From contig CBDCZP010000008.1 of the NCBI GenBank assembly GCA_965224605.1, forward strand, positions 1 to 64,000: 64,000 nt of DNA. The letters are read 5' to 3'. Position numbers and translations under genes: made by a program. This document shows, piece by piece, positions 8,601-18,040 of the stretch (positions within the stretch are counted from its first letter, which is position 1; each line of letters begins with the position of its first letter). Source of the stretch: HyVt-477 sp965224605. GTDB taxonomy: Bacteria > Pseudomonadota > Gammaproteobacteria > Thiotrichales > Thiotrichaceae. The notes beneath the pieces are model-generated. The model searched no databases. It was given only the letters and a program-made list of their open reading frames with translations, and was not told the DNA's origin.

Positions 8601-10037
8601 TTACTCATCCGTTAATGTCTCCAAAAAGCTCACCAAATCTTCAATTTCAGTATCCGTTAAACCCAACTCTCCAATGTTCCCGCCTTGATCTACATTCTGA
8701 TCAACTTCTGGCGCATCGGGAAACGTGGTATCTCGCGTGTTATAAAACTCAACTACTTCCGTGAGAGTGCTAAATACACCGTTATGCATATAAGGCGCGG
8801 TATTGGCAATATTGCGCAAATTAGAGGTTCTGAATTTTCCATTATCCACATTGTTTCCACTCACATCGCCCAAACCGTTATCAATGAAATCAGCATCACC
8901 CAATATATTTAATAAGCTCGTGTTACTAGGTACACCTATATTTTTGAATTGAAAGTCAGAGAACACTTCTTCACTGGTATCAGGGCTTGTATGACATCTG
9001 GCACATTGTCCTTTGCGGTCAAATAATCGCTGACCTCTGGTTTCTGCGGCAGTAAACGTAGCGGTACCTGCTGCCACTTGATCGAACTTTGAGGTAAAAG
9101 GAGAAAATACTGATGTGCGTTCAAAAGCTGCAATGGCATCTGCCATATGGTCATATGAGGTGTCTACATCATTTAAAATATCTACGCCAAATAAGGCTTC
9201 AAAGTCACTGGCATAATCGGTGAGTTTTATTTTATCAATGACATCCGATTTACTCGCATTAGCCATTTCTACCGGATTCAAGAAAGGACCTTTTGCTTGC
9301 TCTTCCAAAGAGGCAGCACGACCATCAAGGAACTGTCCACCGAGCAAGATTAATCGAGTGCCGCCATTGGGCGCTGGAATGCTAGTAGTTTCTGAGTCTG
9401 GAATATGAGCGGCATAGCTTGCAGTAGGCGAATTACGCAAACCAACGCTAATGCCATCTGCTCCTAAAGAGGTAGGTGAACCACTATCAGGGTCGACAAA
9501 GCCTGTATCCGGTGTGTGACAACTGGCACAAGATTGACCCGCAGGTACGGAAAGACTGGTATCAAAATAGAGTTTTTCACCTAAGCTTTCTAAACTAACC
9601 GATGTGTCAGTGACGGTAATCGTTACGGTATCTGATGCCGTAGCACCACCGTCATCGGTTACCGTGAGTTGTAGGGTGATTGATCCTGCGCCATTGTCTA
9701 CTGTGAAGCTCGGTATGGCACTATCCGCTCCTATTAGTGTGATGCCGTAGCTGGTGGTTTCTATCCATGCGTAACTCACAATACTACCGTCGATATCGCT
9801 ACTATTACTGCCATCAAGTGATACGGTATCGTTTAGAGAAACGCTTTGATCACTGCCTGCATCAGCAGTAGGTACGGCGTTTTCATCGCCACCGCCCGTA
9901 TCTGTTTCATCATCAATCGTAACCGTCCCGGCAAGCAATGCTGTAAAATAGCTTTCGACACTGGTTGCATCGGTTCTGCTACCGCTACCACTAACTACAC
10001 CGTCAATTAAAGTTTCACCGGAGAAGCCAAACTCATA
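8601..10037 (-). CDS. C-terminal part of a frameshifted giant protein: second dockerin half, PKD domain, di-heme cytochrome c peroxidase
   Basis: The frame opens at about 10037 inside the second dockerin half-repeat (YEFGFSGETL...), which follows directly, one base out of frame, from the ORF ending at 10033. A TTG at 9938 could start an isolated protein, but it would lack a signal peptide. After the dockerin end come a Thr/Gly/Asp linker, a PKD/REJ-like domain, and a MauG/CcpA-family peroxidase of about 330 aa. That domain has heme sites CASCH and CARCH and a distal AP-Y-MHNG. The domain is highly similar to the separate lipoprotein at 15283. The family reduces H2O2 or oxidises protein or small substrates in the periplasm or outside. 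Confidence 0.75.
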   Translation of the reverse strand, partial: YEFGFSGETLIDGVVSGSGSRTDATSVESYFTALLAGTVTIDDETDTGGGDENAVPTADAGSDQSVSLNDTVSLDGSNSSDIDGSIVSYAWIETTSYGITLIGADSAIPSFTVDNGAGSITLQLTVTDDGGATASDTVTITVTDTSVSLESLGEKLYFDTSLSVPAGQSCASCHTPDTGFVDPDSGSPTSLGADGISVGLRNSPTASYAAHIPDSETTSIPAPNGGTRLILLGGQFLDGRAASLEEQAKGPFLNPVEMANASKSDVIDKIKLTDYASDFEALFGVDILNDVDTSYDHMADAIAAFERTSVFSPFTSKFDQVAAGTATFTAAETRGQRLFDRKGQCARCHTSPDTSEEVFSDFQFKNIGVPSNTSLLNILGDADFIDNGLGDVSGNNVDNGKFRTSNLRNIANTAPYMHNGVFSTLTEVVEFYNTRDTTFPDAPEVDQNVDQGGNIGELGLTDTEIEDLVSFLETLTDE

Positions 10038-13000
10038 AACGAAGTACTAATAAGCCATCACTCAAGGGATTTACTTCGCCATCGCCATCAATGTCGTAGT
10101 AATCAATACAGCTTGAGAGATAACTAACAATATCATCAGAGCTACTTCTTTCAGCGGTTGCTGATACAGCACTATCAATCAGCGTATCGCCAGTGAAGCC
10201 AAACAGATAACGTAGCAGTAACAAACCATCGGTTAACGGTGAAATGCTGTCATCGCCATCAATATCCAGTCCGCATGCATTAGCTTCAGTAATGGTTACT
10301 GTTTGCGTTGCCGTCGCTACGTTGTTTGAATTATCACCTGCTGTCCATGTGATCGTGTGTATGCCAACGGTAAACGAGCCTGAGCTATCGGAGGTGACTT
10401 CTACATCGCCATCAACTAGATCAACCGCACTCGCTGTGCCAACGTCAACTGAGGTATTTGTCCCTGTGGATTCGATGCTTACATCATCTGGAGTGGTGAT
10501 GGTAGGTGCAGTGGTATCTTCAATGATAATGGTTTGTGTTGCCGTGCCTTCGTTGCCTTCATCATCAGTAGCGCTCCATCTAATGGCATGCGTACCTAGT
10601 GCGAATGGCCCTGTATTATCTGCCGTAGCCGATATGTCATCATCAAAATCATCGATTACGGTTGCCGTGCCGAGATCTACCGCTGTTAATGTATCCGTTG
10701 CTTCGACGGTTTGATCCGCAGGTGCGGTGACGATAGGTATACCTGAATCCTGAATGCTGATGGATTGAGTAGCTGTCGCTGAGTTTCCGGAGGCATCCGT
10801 GGCTGTCCATGTAATCGTATGCTCGCCAACGGCAAAGGGGCCTGTATCTGAAGCTGTTATTTCAGGATTGCTATCAACAAGATCACTAACATCTGGTGCC
10901 TCTAAGACTACGGTTGTTAATGTGCTAGTCGCATCTATGAGTAGAGGGTCAGGTTCGCTAATAGTGGGGGCGGTTGTGTCTTCAATAGTTATAGTTTGAG
11001 TATCTGTGCCCGTGTTTCCTGCACTGTCAGTAGCACTCCAGATAATCGTATGTATACCCAGTGCAAAAGGTCCTGAAATGTCTGCGCTTGCTACAACAAT
11101 CGTATCAACTGCGTCGAACGCGAGCACTTCTGTAACAGGATCAATAATGCTTGTTAGTGTGCCAGTTGCTTCTAGTGTTTGATCGGATGGTGCCGTCACA
11201 GAGGGAGCAGTGGTGTCACTCACGGTTATGGTTTGCTGCGCAGTCGCCGTGTTACCTGCATTATCGGTAGCTGTCCAAGTGATAGTGGTTATGCCTTCAC
11301 CGAAAATAGGTGGAGCATCTGAGCTAACAGCCACGTTTCCATCCACCAAATCTGTGGCTGTCGCTGTGCCTACAGTAACGCCAACTGCCCCGCCTGCAAT
11401 GAGTTCTACTGTTTGATCAGCTGGGGCAGTAATGGTAGGTGCTGTTGTATCTTGAATCGTAATGCTTTGTGTCGCAGTTGCCGTATTACCGCCACTATCC
11501 GTGACACTCCAAGTGATGGTATGTGTGCCTACCGCAAACGGCCCTGTATTATCTGCGGTTGCAGTGAGTGTGCCATCTTCAGTATCCGTAGCGCTTGCTG
11601 TGCCTAAATCAACGTCAGTGGTTGAGCCTGTTGCCTCTACCGTTTGATCAGCAGGAGCGGTGATAGTGGGAGCTTCGTCTACAATGGTTTCGCGATAGAT
11701 AATGTCATTAATGTTAAGTGCTGGATATTCAGTACTAGTACCAAAGTCCCAGTTGTCTTCGCTCCAGTTTTGATACGCCGTGGCGATATCACATGACGAG
11801 TCTGAAGGTGATTGTGGACATTTCATATCCGTAGTGGATAAGCCTACGGTATCCGTTAGGGTTCCTTCATTATCATCAGTAGCTGAAAGTGGCGTTAAGC
11901 TAGCATTCCAATAAGAATCTGAAATAGTGCCATTATCATTAAGCCCTACAAGTGCGCCGCCTTTATTCGGCGTATCCGCAGGGTCTTCCAGAACATTGGC
12001 AATACTATAAATATTACTAATCGTTCCTCCATTATTTTCACCCACAACACCGCCCATATAATGCCAATTGTCAATGGCTGAGCGTATGTCTCCCGAGGTG
12101 TAGGCATTGGTTAAGCTGCCTTCGAACATCTTGCCAATCAGCCCCCCTATTGAGTCACCAAAATCACTATGGTTGATATCAATGGTTGCATAGACATTAG
12201 ACACGGTTGAGGCTGAACTATAGCCAATTAATGCGCCCACGTAATCAGATGAATCTGCGGTTATTGATGCGTAATCGCCCGTTAGACCCAGGTTGCGAAT
12301 CTCTGCTTCTGATACGTAACCAAACAAACCTATAGTGCTCGAATCACTTTCACTTCTATTAATATACAAGTTATTGATACGATAACCATTGCCATCAAAA
12401 ATACCCGTAAAGCCATCACCGCTTGTTCCTATTGGCTCCCAGCCTTTGCCCGCATTCCAGTAATCATCCGAGCTATTAATTGATCCTGATTCATTGGTAT
12501 CAAAGTCCAGATCATTCATTAATTCGTAGCCGTTACAGCCCGTATAACAACCTGTGTTATCACCATTTAGACTAGTACCTGCCAAATCATTGCGAATCGC
12601 ATCTAGCTGTTCAAGGGTATATATTTCAATTAAACCATCCGCATCATTATCGACATCCACATCGTAGTCGTAACCATCGGCATCCACATCACTGTCTAGC
12701 GTGGTGTCATAAGTACCCGTTCGACAGTCGTCATAACCGTCATTGTCGTCGTCACTACACACATTAGCATCAGAAGAATCGCTATCAACGCTATCGTCAA
12801 CACCGTCGTTATCGTAATCATTTTCTTCAGAGCTTGAATCTTGACAGCCATCACCGTCAACGTCATTGCTTGCCGTAGATGTCCATCCCGTATCTCCTAG
12901 TGGACAATTATCAACAGCCGTTAAAACACCATCGTTATCACCATCAAGATCACAAACATCACCACTACCGTCATTGTCTAGATCGGCTTGATCTGCATTG

Positions 13001-13680
13001 CTATTAACAGGGCAGTTGTCATTGCCATCAGTAATAGCATCTGCGTCGTCGTCATTATCGAGCGTTAAACCTGAGCTGCTTTGACAACTGGCATTACAAC
13101 TTGCCAGCCAATCATCAGGTTTACCGTCCCCATCGGTATCGGTATCAGCAGCATCAGATAAAGGGAATGCATCATTGGGGTTGGCTGTACCGTCATTATC
13201 GCTGTCCAACGTCACCGTCCAGCCAATATCCGTCAGTGCTGCAACGGTAAGAATGTGATCTTCGCTATCGGTTATATTGGGTTCCATCAGTTCATTCGCG
13301 CCAGACGCAATACTGGTGTTATAAGCAAGACTGGTATCAAAATGAGAAACAGAAGAACCTGCAAGGTAGGAACTGGGAGCGTACATAATGGGGTAATCAC
13401 TGTTAGTACCATCCGTGAGTAAGCTGGCACTATCCAATACACGTTTAACTTCTTCACCACCCCACACCAGATTATCATTACCGTTACTGATACTGGCATT
13501 ACGCTCAGTCTGCGTCATGTCCGCATCATTCCAGAACTTATTGGTCGTAAGGTCCAACAGGTTATTAACATACACGCCTCCATTGCTGGAGGTCAGATTG
13601 CCATTTGCCAGATTGACTGCATTAGCCGCGATGCCGAGTCCATGTCCAATCTCATGTTTAACGGTATAATACAGATCAGG
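10033..13680 (-). CDS. middle part of the frameshifted giant protein: zinc-metalloprotease motif, TSP3 repeats, GLUG repeats, six HYR repeats, first dockerin half
   Basis: Open from 13680. The first residues read YTVKHEIGHGLG, an HExxH zinc-protease motif that continues the fold begun in the frame at 13593-14225. Then come Asp-rich thrombospondin type-3-like Ca-binding repeats (DNDGVLTAVDNCP style), GLUG-like repeats (GGLIG, NNGGTISN), six HYR repeats of about 77 aa, and a dockerin-like half-site DIDGDDSISPLTDGLLLLRY. A second half-site is cut at its LRL-stop by a single extra T near 10038. A gene caller may start it at GTG 13575, which would omit the zinc motif. As it stands the protein would be neither exported nor complete. 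Confidence 0.7.
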   Translation of the reverse strand, partial: PDLYYTVKHEIGHGLGIAANAVNLANGNLTSSNGGVYVNNLLDLTTNKFWNDADMTQTERNASISNGNDNLVWGGEEVKRVLDSASLLTDGTNSDYPIMYAPSSYLAGSSVSHFDTSLAYNTSIASGANELMEPNITDSEDHILTVAALTDIGWTVTLDSDNDGTANPNDAFPLSDAADTDTDGDGKPDDWLASCNASCQSSSGLTLDNDDDADAITDGNDNCPVNSNADQADLDNDGSGDVCDLDGDNDGVLTAVDNCPLGDTGWTSTASNDVDGDGCQDSSSEENDYDNDGVDDSVDSDSSDANVCSDDDNDGYDDCRTGTYDTTLDSDVDADGYDYDVDVDNDADGLIEIYTLEQLDAIRNDLAGTSLNGDNTGCYTGCNGYELMNDLDFDTNESGSINSSDDYWNAGKGWEPIGTSGDGFTGIFDGNGYRINNLYINRSESDSSTIGLFGYVSEAEIRNLGLTGDYASITADSSDYVGALIGYSSASTVSNVYATIDINHSDFGDSIGGLIGKMFEGSLTNAYTSGDIRSAIDNWHYMGGVVGENNGGTISNIYSIANVLEDPADTPNKGGALVGLNDNGTISDSYWNASLTPLSATDDNEGTLTDTVGLSTTDMKCPQSPSDSSCDIATAYQNWSEDNWDFGTSTEYPALNINDIIYRETIVDEAPTITAPADQTVEATGSTTDVDLGTASATDTEDGTLTATADNTGPFAVGTHTITWSVTDSGGNTATATQSITIQDTTAPTITAPADQTVELIAGGAVGVTVGTATATDLVDGNVAVSSDAPPIFGEGITTITWTATDNAGNTATAQQTITVSDTTAPSVTAPSDQTLEATGTLTSIIDPVTEVLAFDAVDTIVVASADISGPFALGIHTIIWSATDSAGNTGTDTQTITIEDTTAPTISEPDPLLIDATSTLTTVVLEAPDVSDLVDSNPEITASDTGPFAVGEHTITWTATDASGNSATATQSISIQDSGIPIVTAPADQTVEATDTLTAVDLGTATVIDDFDDDISATADNTGPFALGTHAIRWSATDDEGNEGTATQTIIIEDTTAPTITTPDDVSIESTGTNTSVDVGTASAVDLVDGDVEVTSDSSGSFTVGIHTITWTAGDNSNNVATATQTVTITEANACGLDIDGDDSISPLTDGLLLLRYLFGFTGDTLIDSAVSATAERSSSDDIVSYLSSCIDYYDIDGDGEVNPLSDGLLVLRL

Positions 13681-14225
13681 TCAACATAACTGGATGACGG
13701 CTTATCTTGTTCTAGTCCGTAATACCAACTCGCGTTTTCACATGCTGTACTGATATTTGATCCCAATTGATCATTAAACTTCAATACCATCGCTCTACCT
13801 GAGCTTTGGGTCTTATTCAGATAGAGAGATCTGGGATATGAAACATTATCTAACTCATCCGAATAATTAGTCGAACTCCCCACCACATAACCAGAAGCAG
13901 CACAGGTAAGATCATCAAAAGCAACATAAATACTAACGTCACTGTCGATTTCAATAATGGAATTCCAATAGGCGACCGCCGTTTCCATAACATTCCGACG
14001 CGCTTCTCCTACCGTGCTCGCAGTGTTATCTCCCAAAGCATTAGCACTTGCGGATGAATCATCATAAAACCCCGTATTTTCACTTTCCTCAGTGCTGCTG
14101 TATTCGATGGTTATATCGGCATGACCTAAATTTGCAGTTAGCATTAAGCCCATACAACTCAGGTAAATAATGAATTGACCGAGTTTGCGATTTAAACGTG
14201 TAGAATTTTTATGTGACTTAGCCAT
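13593..14225 (-). CDS. N-terminal part of the frameshifted giant protein: signal peptide and metalloprotease prodomain-like region
   Basis: 210 aa as read. A signal peptide is at about 15-36, followed by a domain (about 37-190) with paired cysteines that precedes the HEIGH motif encoded in the next frame. Around 13678-13684 the frame is lost: the text reads YVDLIC here, while the neighbouring frame gives DLYYTVKHEIGHG. One missing base would restore it. Residues after about 182 are therefore out-of-frame noise. Restored, the whole gene (14225 to 8601) would encode roughly 1870 aa with a secreted zinc-protease-like head and a di-heme peroxidase tail. Confidence 0.65.
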   Translation of the reverse strand: MAKSHKNSTRLNRKLGQFIIYLSCMGLMLTANLGHADITIEYSSTEESENTGFYDDSSASANALGDNTASTVGEARRNVMETAVAYWNSIIEIDSDVSIYVAFDDLTCAASGYVVGSSTNYSDELDNVSYPRSLYLNKTQSSGRAMVLKFNDQLGSNISTACENASWYYGLEQDKPSSSYVDLICIIPLNMRLDMDSASRLMQSIWQMAI

Positions 14226-14451
14226 GTAGTCATATCCTTTCTTTTAATTTTGAGTTGTTCTTATGTTGTTATTTTTAATGATAACCGTTCAGCTCTCTCA
14301 TCCTTTTGAGCATAGGAAGTGGGACTTCAGTCCCGCCTGAGCTGGTGAGATTTTTGCTAACTAGTGAGACAATGAAGGTATTTAGATAACAGCCTCCTCC
14401 TCTGTAAAGGGAGATTGAGAGGAGTTTTATAAATACTTTCGTAGTACTTTT

Positions 14452-14850
14452 TTATTTCAAACTTTCAGTATCCATTTCAGGTGCATTCAATATCAAACCA
14501 CCATGCCCTTGAACGGGTTCACCGTCTTCAGTCAACAAAACCACTGTAGTACTGGTATGTACTTCAACAGTATCCATCACAATCGTTCCATCTGGCAGAG
14601 TACGTTCAAGTTGAAGAGAGGATTTGCTTTCCTCTCTTTTTCGTATCTCATCTTTGAAATCTTTAGAAACAGGGCGAAACTTCTTGGCATCACTCGCATG
14701 GGTCGAACTCTTGGAAGCGACGATAGAATCTGTAGTTGATTCAGCTTCTAAAGTTGATTGAGACAGAACATAAACAAGAGCAACACCTCCCACCGCTAAA
14801 GCGAGAAGAATAAAAGACTTCTGTTTTGATACCTTCAACATTTTCGACAT
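14452..14850 (-). CDS. small inner-membrane-anchored periplasmic protein of unknown function
   Basis: 132 aa. A basic N-terminus is followed by one membrane segment (about 12-29, FILLALAVGGVALVYVL), then a Ser/Thr-rich linker, a charged stretch (about 57-78) and a small beta-rich C-terminal part containing LPDGTIVMDTVEVHT. I recognise no family. Its promoter region carries the CACATT repeat found before other exported-protein genes. It lies divergently from the peroxidase lipoprotein, 432 bp away, so joint regulation is plausible. Confidence 0.55.
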   Translation of the reverse strand: MSKMLKVSKQKSFILLALAVGGVALVYVLSQSTLEAESTTDSIVASKSSTHASDAKKFRPVSKDFKDEIRKREESKSSLQLERTLPDGTIVMDTVEVHTSTTVVLLTEDGEPVQGHGGLILNAPEMDTESLK

Positions 14851-14941
14851 AGATAAAACCCATTTTTTATTATCGCTATAAGTTCAGCCCTGAACATATA
14901 CACGTATTCTTATGTATGAAACGTATCGCCCGAAACGTTTT

Positions 14942-14983
14942 TTACTGCTGGGAATCTTAAAGACACAATGTGTAAGAAATATG
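14942..14983 (-). promoter_or_regulatory. candidate CACATT-repeat promoter for the gene at 14850
   Basis: On the minus strand: CATATT, N5, CACATT (11-bp period), then 19 nt to a poor -10 (CAGTAA). The same architecture with better -10 boxes precedes five other genes. The divergent spacer 14851-15282 holds only this and the next promoter; a 70-codon GTG-start frame at 15044 has no supporting feature. Confidence 0.4.
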
Positions 14984-15201
14984 GAAACGTTGGTTTATTT
15001 TAAGCAGAAAAAACTAACTTTCTGAAAATAGAGGAGATTAAAGGTGATTGATGGCAGGTTCATTCCATCAGATGAAAGGATGCATGCTGAGTCACTTGAA
15101 ATCAGGTTGTGTGAGTCGCACTCACCATTGAACTCCTTGTATATACAGCAGGTATGTCACCATAATAGTTCATCACTCTGGATAGAAGTTGTTTGCAAGT
15201 T

Positions 15202-15243
15202 CACATTTCTTACACATTTGATCGGTATGGTTATGTGTAATAT
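15202..15243 (+). promoter_or_regulatory. CACATT-repeat promoter for the peroxidase lipoprotein
   Basis: CACATT, N5, CACATT (starts 15202 and 15213), then exactly 19 nt to TAATAT (15238-15243). The motif points toward the gene starting at 15283 and replaces a normal -35. This is typical of class II activation by an OmpR/PhoB-family regulator. Confidence 0.6.
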
Positions 15244-15282
15244 CTATTCCAACTAATTCCAACTCTCAATCAGGGCATTCAA

Positions 15283-16449
15283 ATGAGAAATTCTAGTAAC
15301 AAAAATATAAGACTTTCCGGTGTCACATTTTCACTGGCAGTAATGATGTTTACTCTACAAGGCTGTGGCAGTGAAAGTAATGGCATCACAACAACTACAG
15401 ACACCACCGCTGCTACCACAACTACTACCACAACCACTGATACAACAACCGTCACTTTAGCAAGCTTAGGCGAAAAGCTATTTTTTGATACCAGCCTTTC
15501 AGTTCCCGCCGGTCAATCCTGTGCTAGTTGTCATACACCTAGCGCAGGCTTTGCTGATCCTGATAGTGGATCACCCACCTCTTTAGGGGCTGATAGCACA
15601 AGTGTTGGTAATCGAAATTCACCTACCGCAAGTTATGCTGCACATATTCCAAATTCACAAATAGTAACCAGAGGGGCGCCGGGTGGCGGCACTAGAACAG
15701 TATTGATTGGTGGACAATTCCTTGATGGTCGTGCTGAATCACTTGAAGAACAAGCAAAAGCTCCTTTCTTAAACCCGGTTGAAATGGCTAATGCAAGTGA
15801 AGCGGAGGTTATCGACAAGATCAAGCTCGCCGATTATGCTAGTGATTTTGAAACACTATTCGGTGTGGGCATTTTGGATGATATCGACGCTTCATATGAC
15901 CATGTTGCCGACGCTATAGCAGCCTTTGAACGCACTTCTGTATTCTCACCCTTCACCTCAAAATTTGACCAAGTAGCAGCAGGCACAACCACTTTCACAG
16001 CAGCAGAAGCTAGAGGTCGACAACTGTTTAATGGGAGAGCTCAGTGTGATACTTGTCATGCCAGCCCAAACAACAGCGAAGAAGTCTTCTCAGATTTTGA
16101 ATTCAAAAATATTGGCGTACCTCGCAATGGCACGTTATTGAATATTTTATCCGACTCTGGCTTTATTGATAATGGCCTGGGTGGTGAAACTGGAAGTAAT
16201 GCCGACAATGGCAAGTTCAGAACACCCAATCTGCGCAATATCGCCAACACAGCGCCTTATATGCATAACGGCGTGTTTAACACATTGACTGAAGTGGTCA
16301 ACTTCTATAACACACGAGATACCACGTTTCCCGATGCACCAGAAGTGAATCAAAATGTGGATCAAGGTGGACGCATTGGTGAGCTGGGTTTGAACGCTAA
16401 TGACATTGATGACATAGTCAGCTTTTTGGGAACGTTGACGGATCAGTAG
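15283..16449 (+). CDS. di-heme cytochrome c peroxidase (MauG/CcpA family) lipoprotein
   Basis: 388 aa. Signal peptide with lipobox LQGC (Cys about 28), a Thr-rich linker (about 36-58), then the catalytic domain. Two heme c sites are visible, CASCHTP and CDTCHASP, with a conserved AP-Y-MHNG near the C-terminus that supplies a distal Met/His region in the family. It is highly similar, including near-identical stretches, to the peroxidase module encoded at 8601-9600. One copy was therefore probably duplicated from the other: here tethered as a lipoprotein, there fused to dockerin and PKD domains. It is likely periplasmic or surface exposed. Substrate unknown: H2O2 reduction or MauG-like protein oxidation. 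Confidence 0.88.
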   Translation: MRNSSNKNIRLSGVTFSLAVMMFTLQGCGSESNGITTTTDTTAATTTTTTTTDTTTVTLASLGEKLFFDTSLSVPAGQSCASCHTPSAGFADPDSGSPTSLGADSTSVGNRNSPTASYAAHIPNSQIVTRGAPGGGTRTVLIGGQFLDGRAESLEEQAKAPFLNPVEMANASEAEVIDKIKLADYASDFETLFGVGILDDIDASYDHVADAIAAFERTSVFSPFTSKFDQVAAGTTTFTAAEARGRQLFNGRAQCDTCHASPNNSEEVFSDFEFKNIGVPRNGTLLNILSDSGFIDNGLGGETGSNADNGKFRTPNLRNIANTAPYMHNGVFNTLTEVVNFYNTRDTTFPDAPEVNQNVDQGGRIGELGLNANDIDDIVSFLGTLTDQ

Positions 16450-16500
16450 GTGATTTAATTCCTGCATGTTACTCAGAAAATAGTATGCACTATGCATATC

Positions 16501-16527
16501 GTTTAATGTACAGTATGTACATTAAAC
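16501..16527. promoter_or_regulatory. palindromic operator of the Phd/PIN toxin-antitoxin pair
   Basis: Perfect 11-bp arms GTTTAATGTAC / GTACATTAAAC around AGTAT, ending 10 bp before the antitoxin ATG. It contains two TGTACA cores. Phd/YefM antitoxins bind such TGTACA palindromes, so autorepression is likely. A related double TGTACA site precedes the pair at 47110. Confidence 0.7.
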
Positions 16528-16537
16528 GGTGAGTAAC

Positions 16538-16771
16538 ATGATAAGCGTAACATTTACTGAATTTAGAAAAAATGCATCAGCCTTATTTTCCGCTGTTGAG
16601 AAGGGTGAAAAAATACAAGTACTAAGGCATGGAAAACCGATAGCAGAAATTCTGCCATTCAAAGATCCATCTAACCATATTCCTTCTTGGAAAAAACAAA
16701 GAATTAGACGTTCAATCAAGGGAGAAGAGCTATCTTCACTTATAGTGAATGAACGAGAAGAAGCTTCATGA
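16538..16771 (+). CDS. Phd/YefM-family antitoxin
   Basis: 77 aa from ATG 16538, where GGTGAG serves as ribosome site; the in-frame GTG at 16529 is inside that region. The N-terminal Phd fold is clear (VTFTEFRKNASALFSAVEKGE, RHGKPIAEILP). The charged C-terminal tail would wrap the toxin. The stop overlaps the toxin start as ATGA, showing translational coupling. It represses its own operon together with the toxin and neutralises the PIN RNase. Confidence 0.82.
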   Translation: MISVTFTEFRKNASALFSAVEKGEKIQVLRHGKPIAEILPFKDPSNHIPSWKKQRIRRSIKGEELSSLIVNEREEAS

Positions 16772-17196
16772 GAGTGTTTTTTGATACCTCTTCATTTGTA
16801 AAAAGGTTTGTCGAAGAAGTAGGAAGTGAGCAAGCAGTTAATATTACACAAAATACTTCAGAAGTTGGTTTAAGCATAATCTGTTATCCGGAAGTCATAT
16901 CAGCTCTCAATAGAAAACTCAGATCTGAGTTCATTACTAAAGAAACATATACCGAAATAAAGCATGAAATATTACAAGATATAGAAGATATTGATATTGT
17001 TAATCTAACACCCAGCGTGTTGAAAAAAACTACACACTTATTAGAAAGTAATATTCTGAGGTCATTAGACGCTATCCATATTGCCTGTGCTTTAGAGTGG
17101 GAAGCTGAGTTATTTGTATCATCAAATGAGAGGCAAGTAACAGCAGGAATTCAGTCAGGTTTAAAGGTCGAGTTTATCGAGGGCTTTAAACCTTAG
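16768..17196 (+). CDS. PIN-domain toxin (VapC-like ribonuclease)
   Basis: 142 aa. The acidic PIN residues are visible: Asp in FFDTSSFVKRF (N-terminus), Glu in YPEVISALNRK, and Asp in RSLDAIHIACALEW, with a further acidic/Ser position at LFVSSNERQ. It is likely an Mg-dependent RNase restrained by the overlapping Phd-type antitoxin. PIN toxins paired with Phd rather than AbrB/RHH antitoxins are common. Confidence 0.85.
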   Translation: MRVFFDTSSFVKRFVEEVGSEQAVNITQNTSEVGLSIICYPEVISALNRKLRSEFITKETYTEIKHEILQDIEDIDIVNLTPSVLKKTTHLLESNILRSLDAIHIACALEWEAELFVSSNERQVTAGIQSGLKVEFIEGFKP

Positions 17197-17282
17197 TATA
17201 TGAATCCAGCAACTTTAACAGGTCAATTCAAATCACGGATGCGTTATACTCTTAAGAATCAACACCGTTTAAAACATCGCAT

Positions 17283-18032
17283 ATGACCAAACTCAATCAA
17301 CTTCTAAAACAAGCAGACCACTTATTGCAATCGCTACAAGAAAATCGCGATTTTGATCAGTCGGCTGTGCAACAAGCACTAAATGTTGAATACACTTATG
17401 ACAGCAACCAGATTGAGGGTAATACGCTGACGTTGCGGGAAACCGACCTGGTGGTTCACAAAGGTTTGACTATAAGCGGCAAACCCATGGTTGAGCACCT
17501 AGAAGCAATTAACCATTATGAAGCTGTTGATCTAATTAGAGAATTAGCCACAGATCAAACACCACTGAATAAAAGTACCTTACTTGAGCTACATGCTTTA
17601 ATTTTACGTGGCATTGATAAAGACAACGCTGGTTGCTATCGACAAGTCCCAGTAATGATCAGTGGCAGCCGTCATACGCCGCCGCAACCTTGGCAACTAG
17701 ATAAATTGATGGAAGATTATTTCCATTTTTATAATAAAAATAAAGCCAATCTACACCCCATACTATTTGCCGCCGAAATGCATGAACGACTGGTAACGAT
17801 TCATCCTTTTATTGATGGCAATGGGCGCACTGCACGTTTGATAATGAACCTTGTGCTATTACAACATGATTTCCCGATAGCCATTATTCATGGCGATACA
17901 GAAGCGCGACTGACTTATTACAATGCTTTGGAAACCTGTAACCTTGAAGGTGATAAAAACCAATTTCATTGCTTGATGGCACAAACGGTGATTGAGTCTT
18001 TAGAACGCTTGCTAGCACTCGTTAGTAAATAA
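17283..18032 (+). CDS. Fic-domain protein (probable AMPylator), class II autoinhibited
   Basis: 249 aa. The Fic core motif HPFIDGNGRTAR is intact (about 178-189). The N-terminal inhibitory helix motif SxxxEG is present in YDSNQIEGNTLT (about 42-53), so the enzyme is probably self-inhibited. Unlike the three other Fic genes here it has no C-terminal winged helix. A flap-like segment lies before the core (GCYRQVPVMISGSRHTPP). Fic enzymes transfer AMP or related groups to protein hydroxyls; the target is unknown. It sits 9 bp from the convergent toxin gene at 18041. Confidence 0.85.
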   Translation: MTKLNQLLKQADHLLQSLQENRDFDQSAVQQALNVEYTYDSNQIEGNTLTLRETDLVVHKGLTISGKPMVEHLEAINHYEAVDLIRELATDQTPLNKSTLLELHALILRGIDKDNAGCYRQVPVMISGSRHTPPQPWQLDKLMEDYFHFYNKNKANLHPILFAAEMHERLVTIHPFIDGNGRTARLIMNLVLLQHDFPIAIIHGDTEARLTYYNALETCNLEGDKNQFHCLMAQTVIESLERLLALVSK

Positions 18033-18040
18033 TACCTGTT

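Noticed and set aside
15044..15256. 70-codon plus-strand frame before the peroxidase lipoprotein
   Set aside because: GTG start without family similarity; it overlaps the CACATT promoter and -10 of the next gene.
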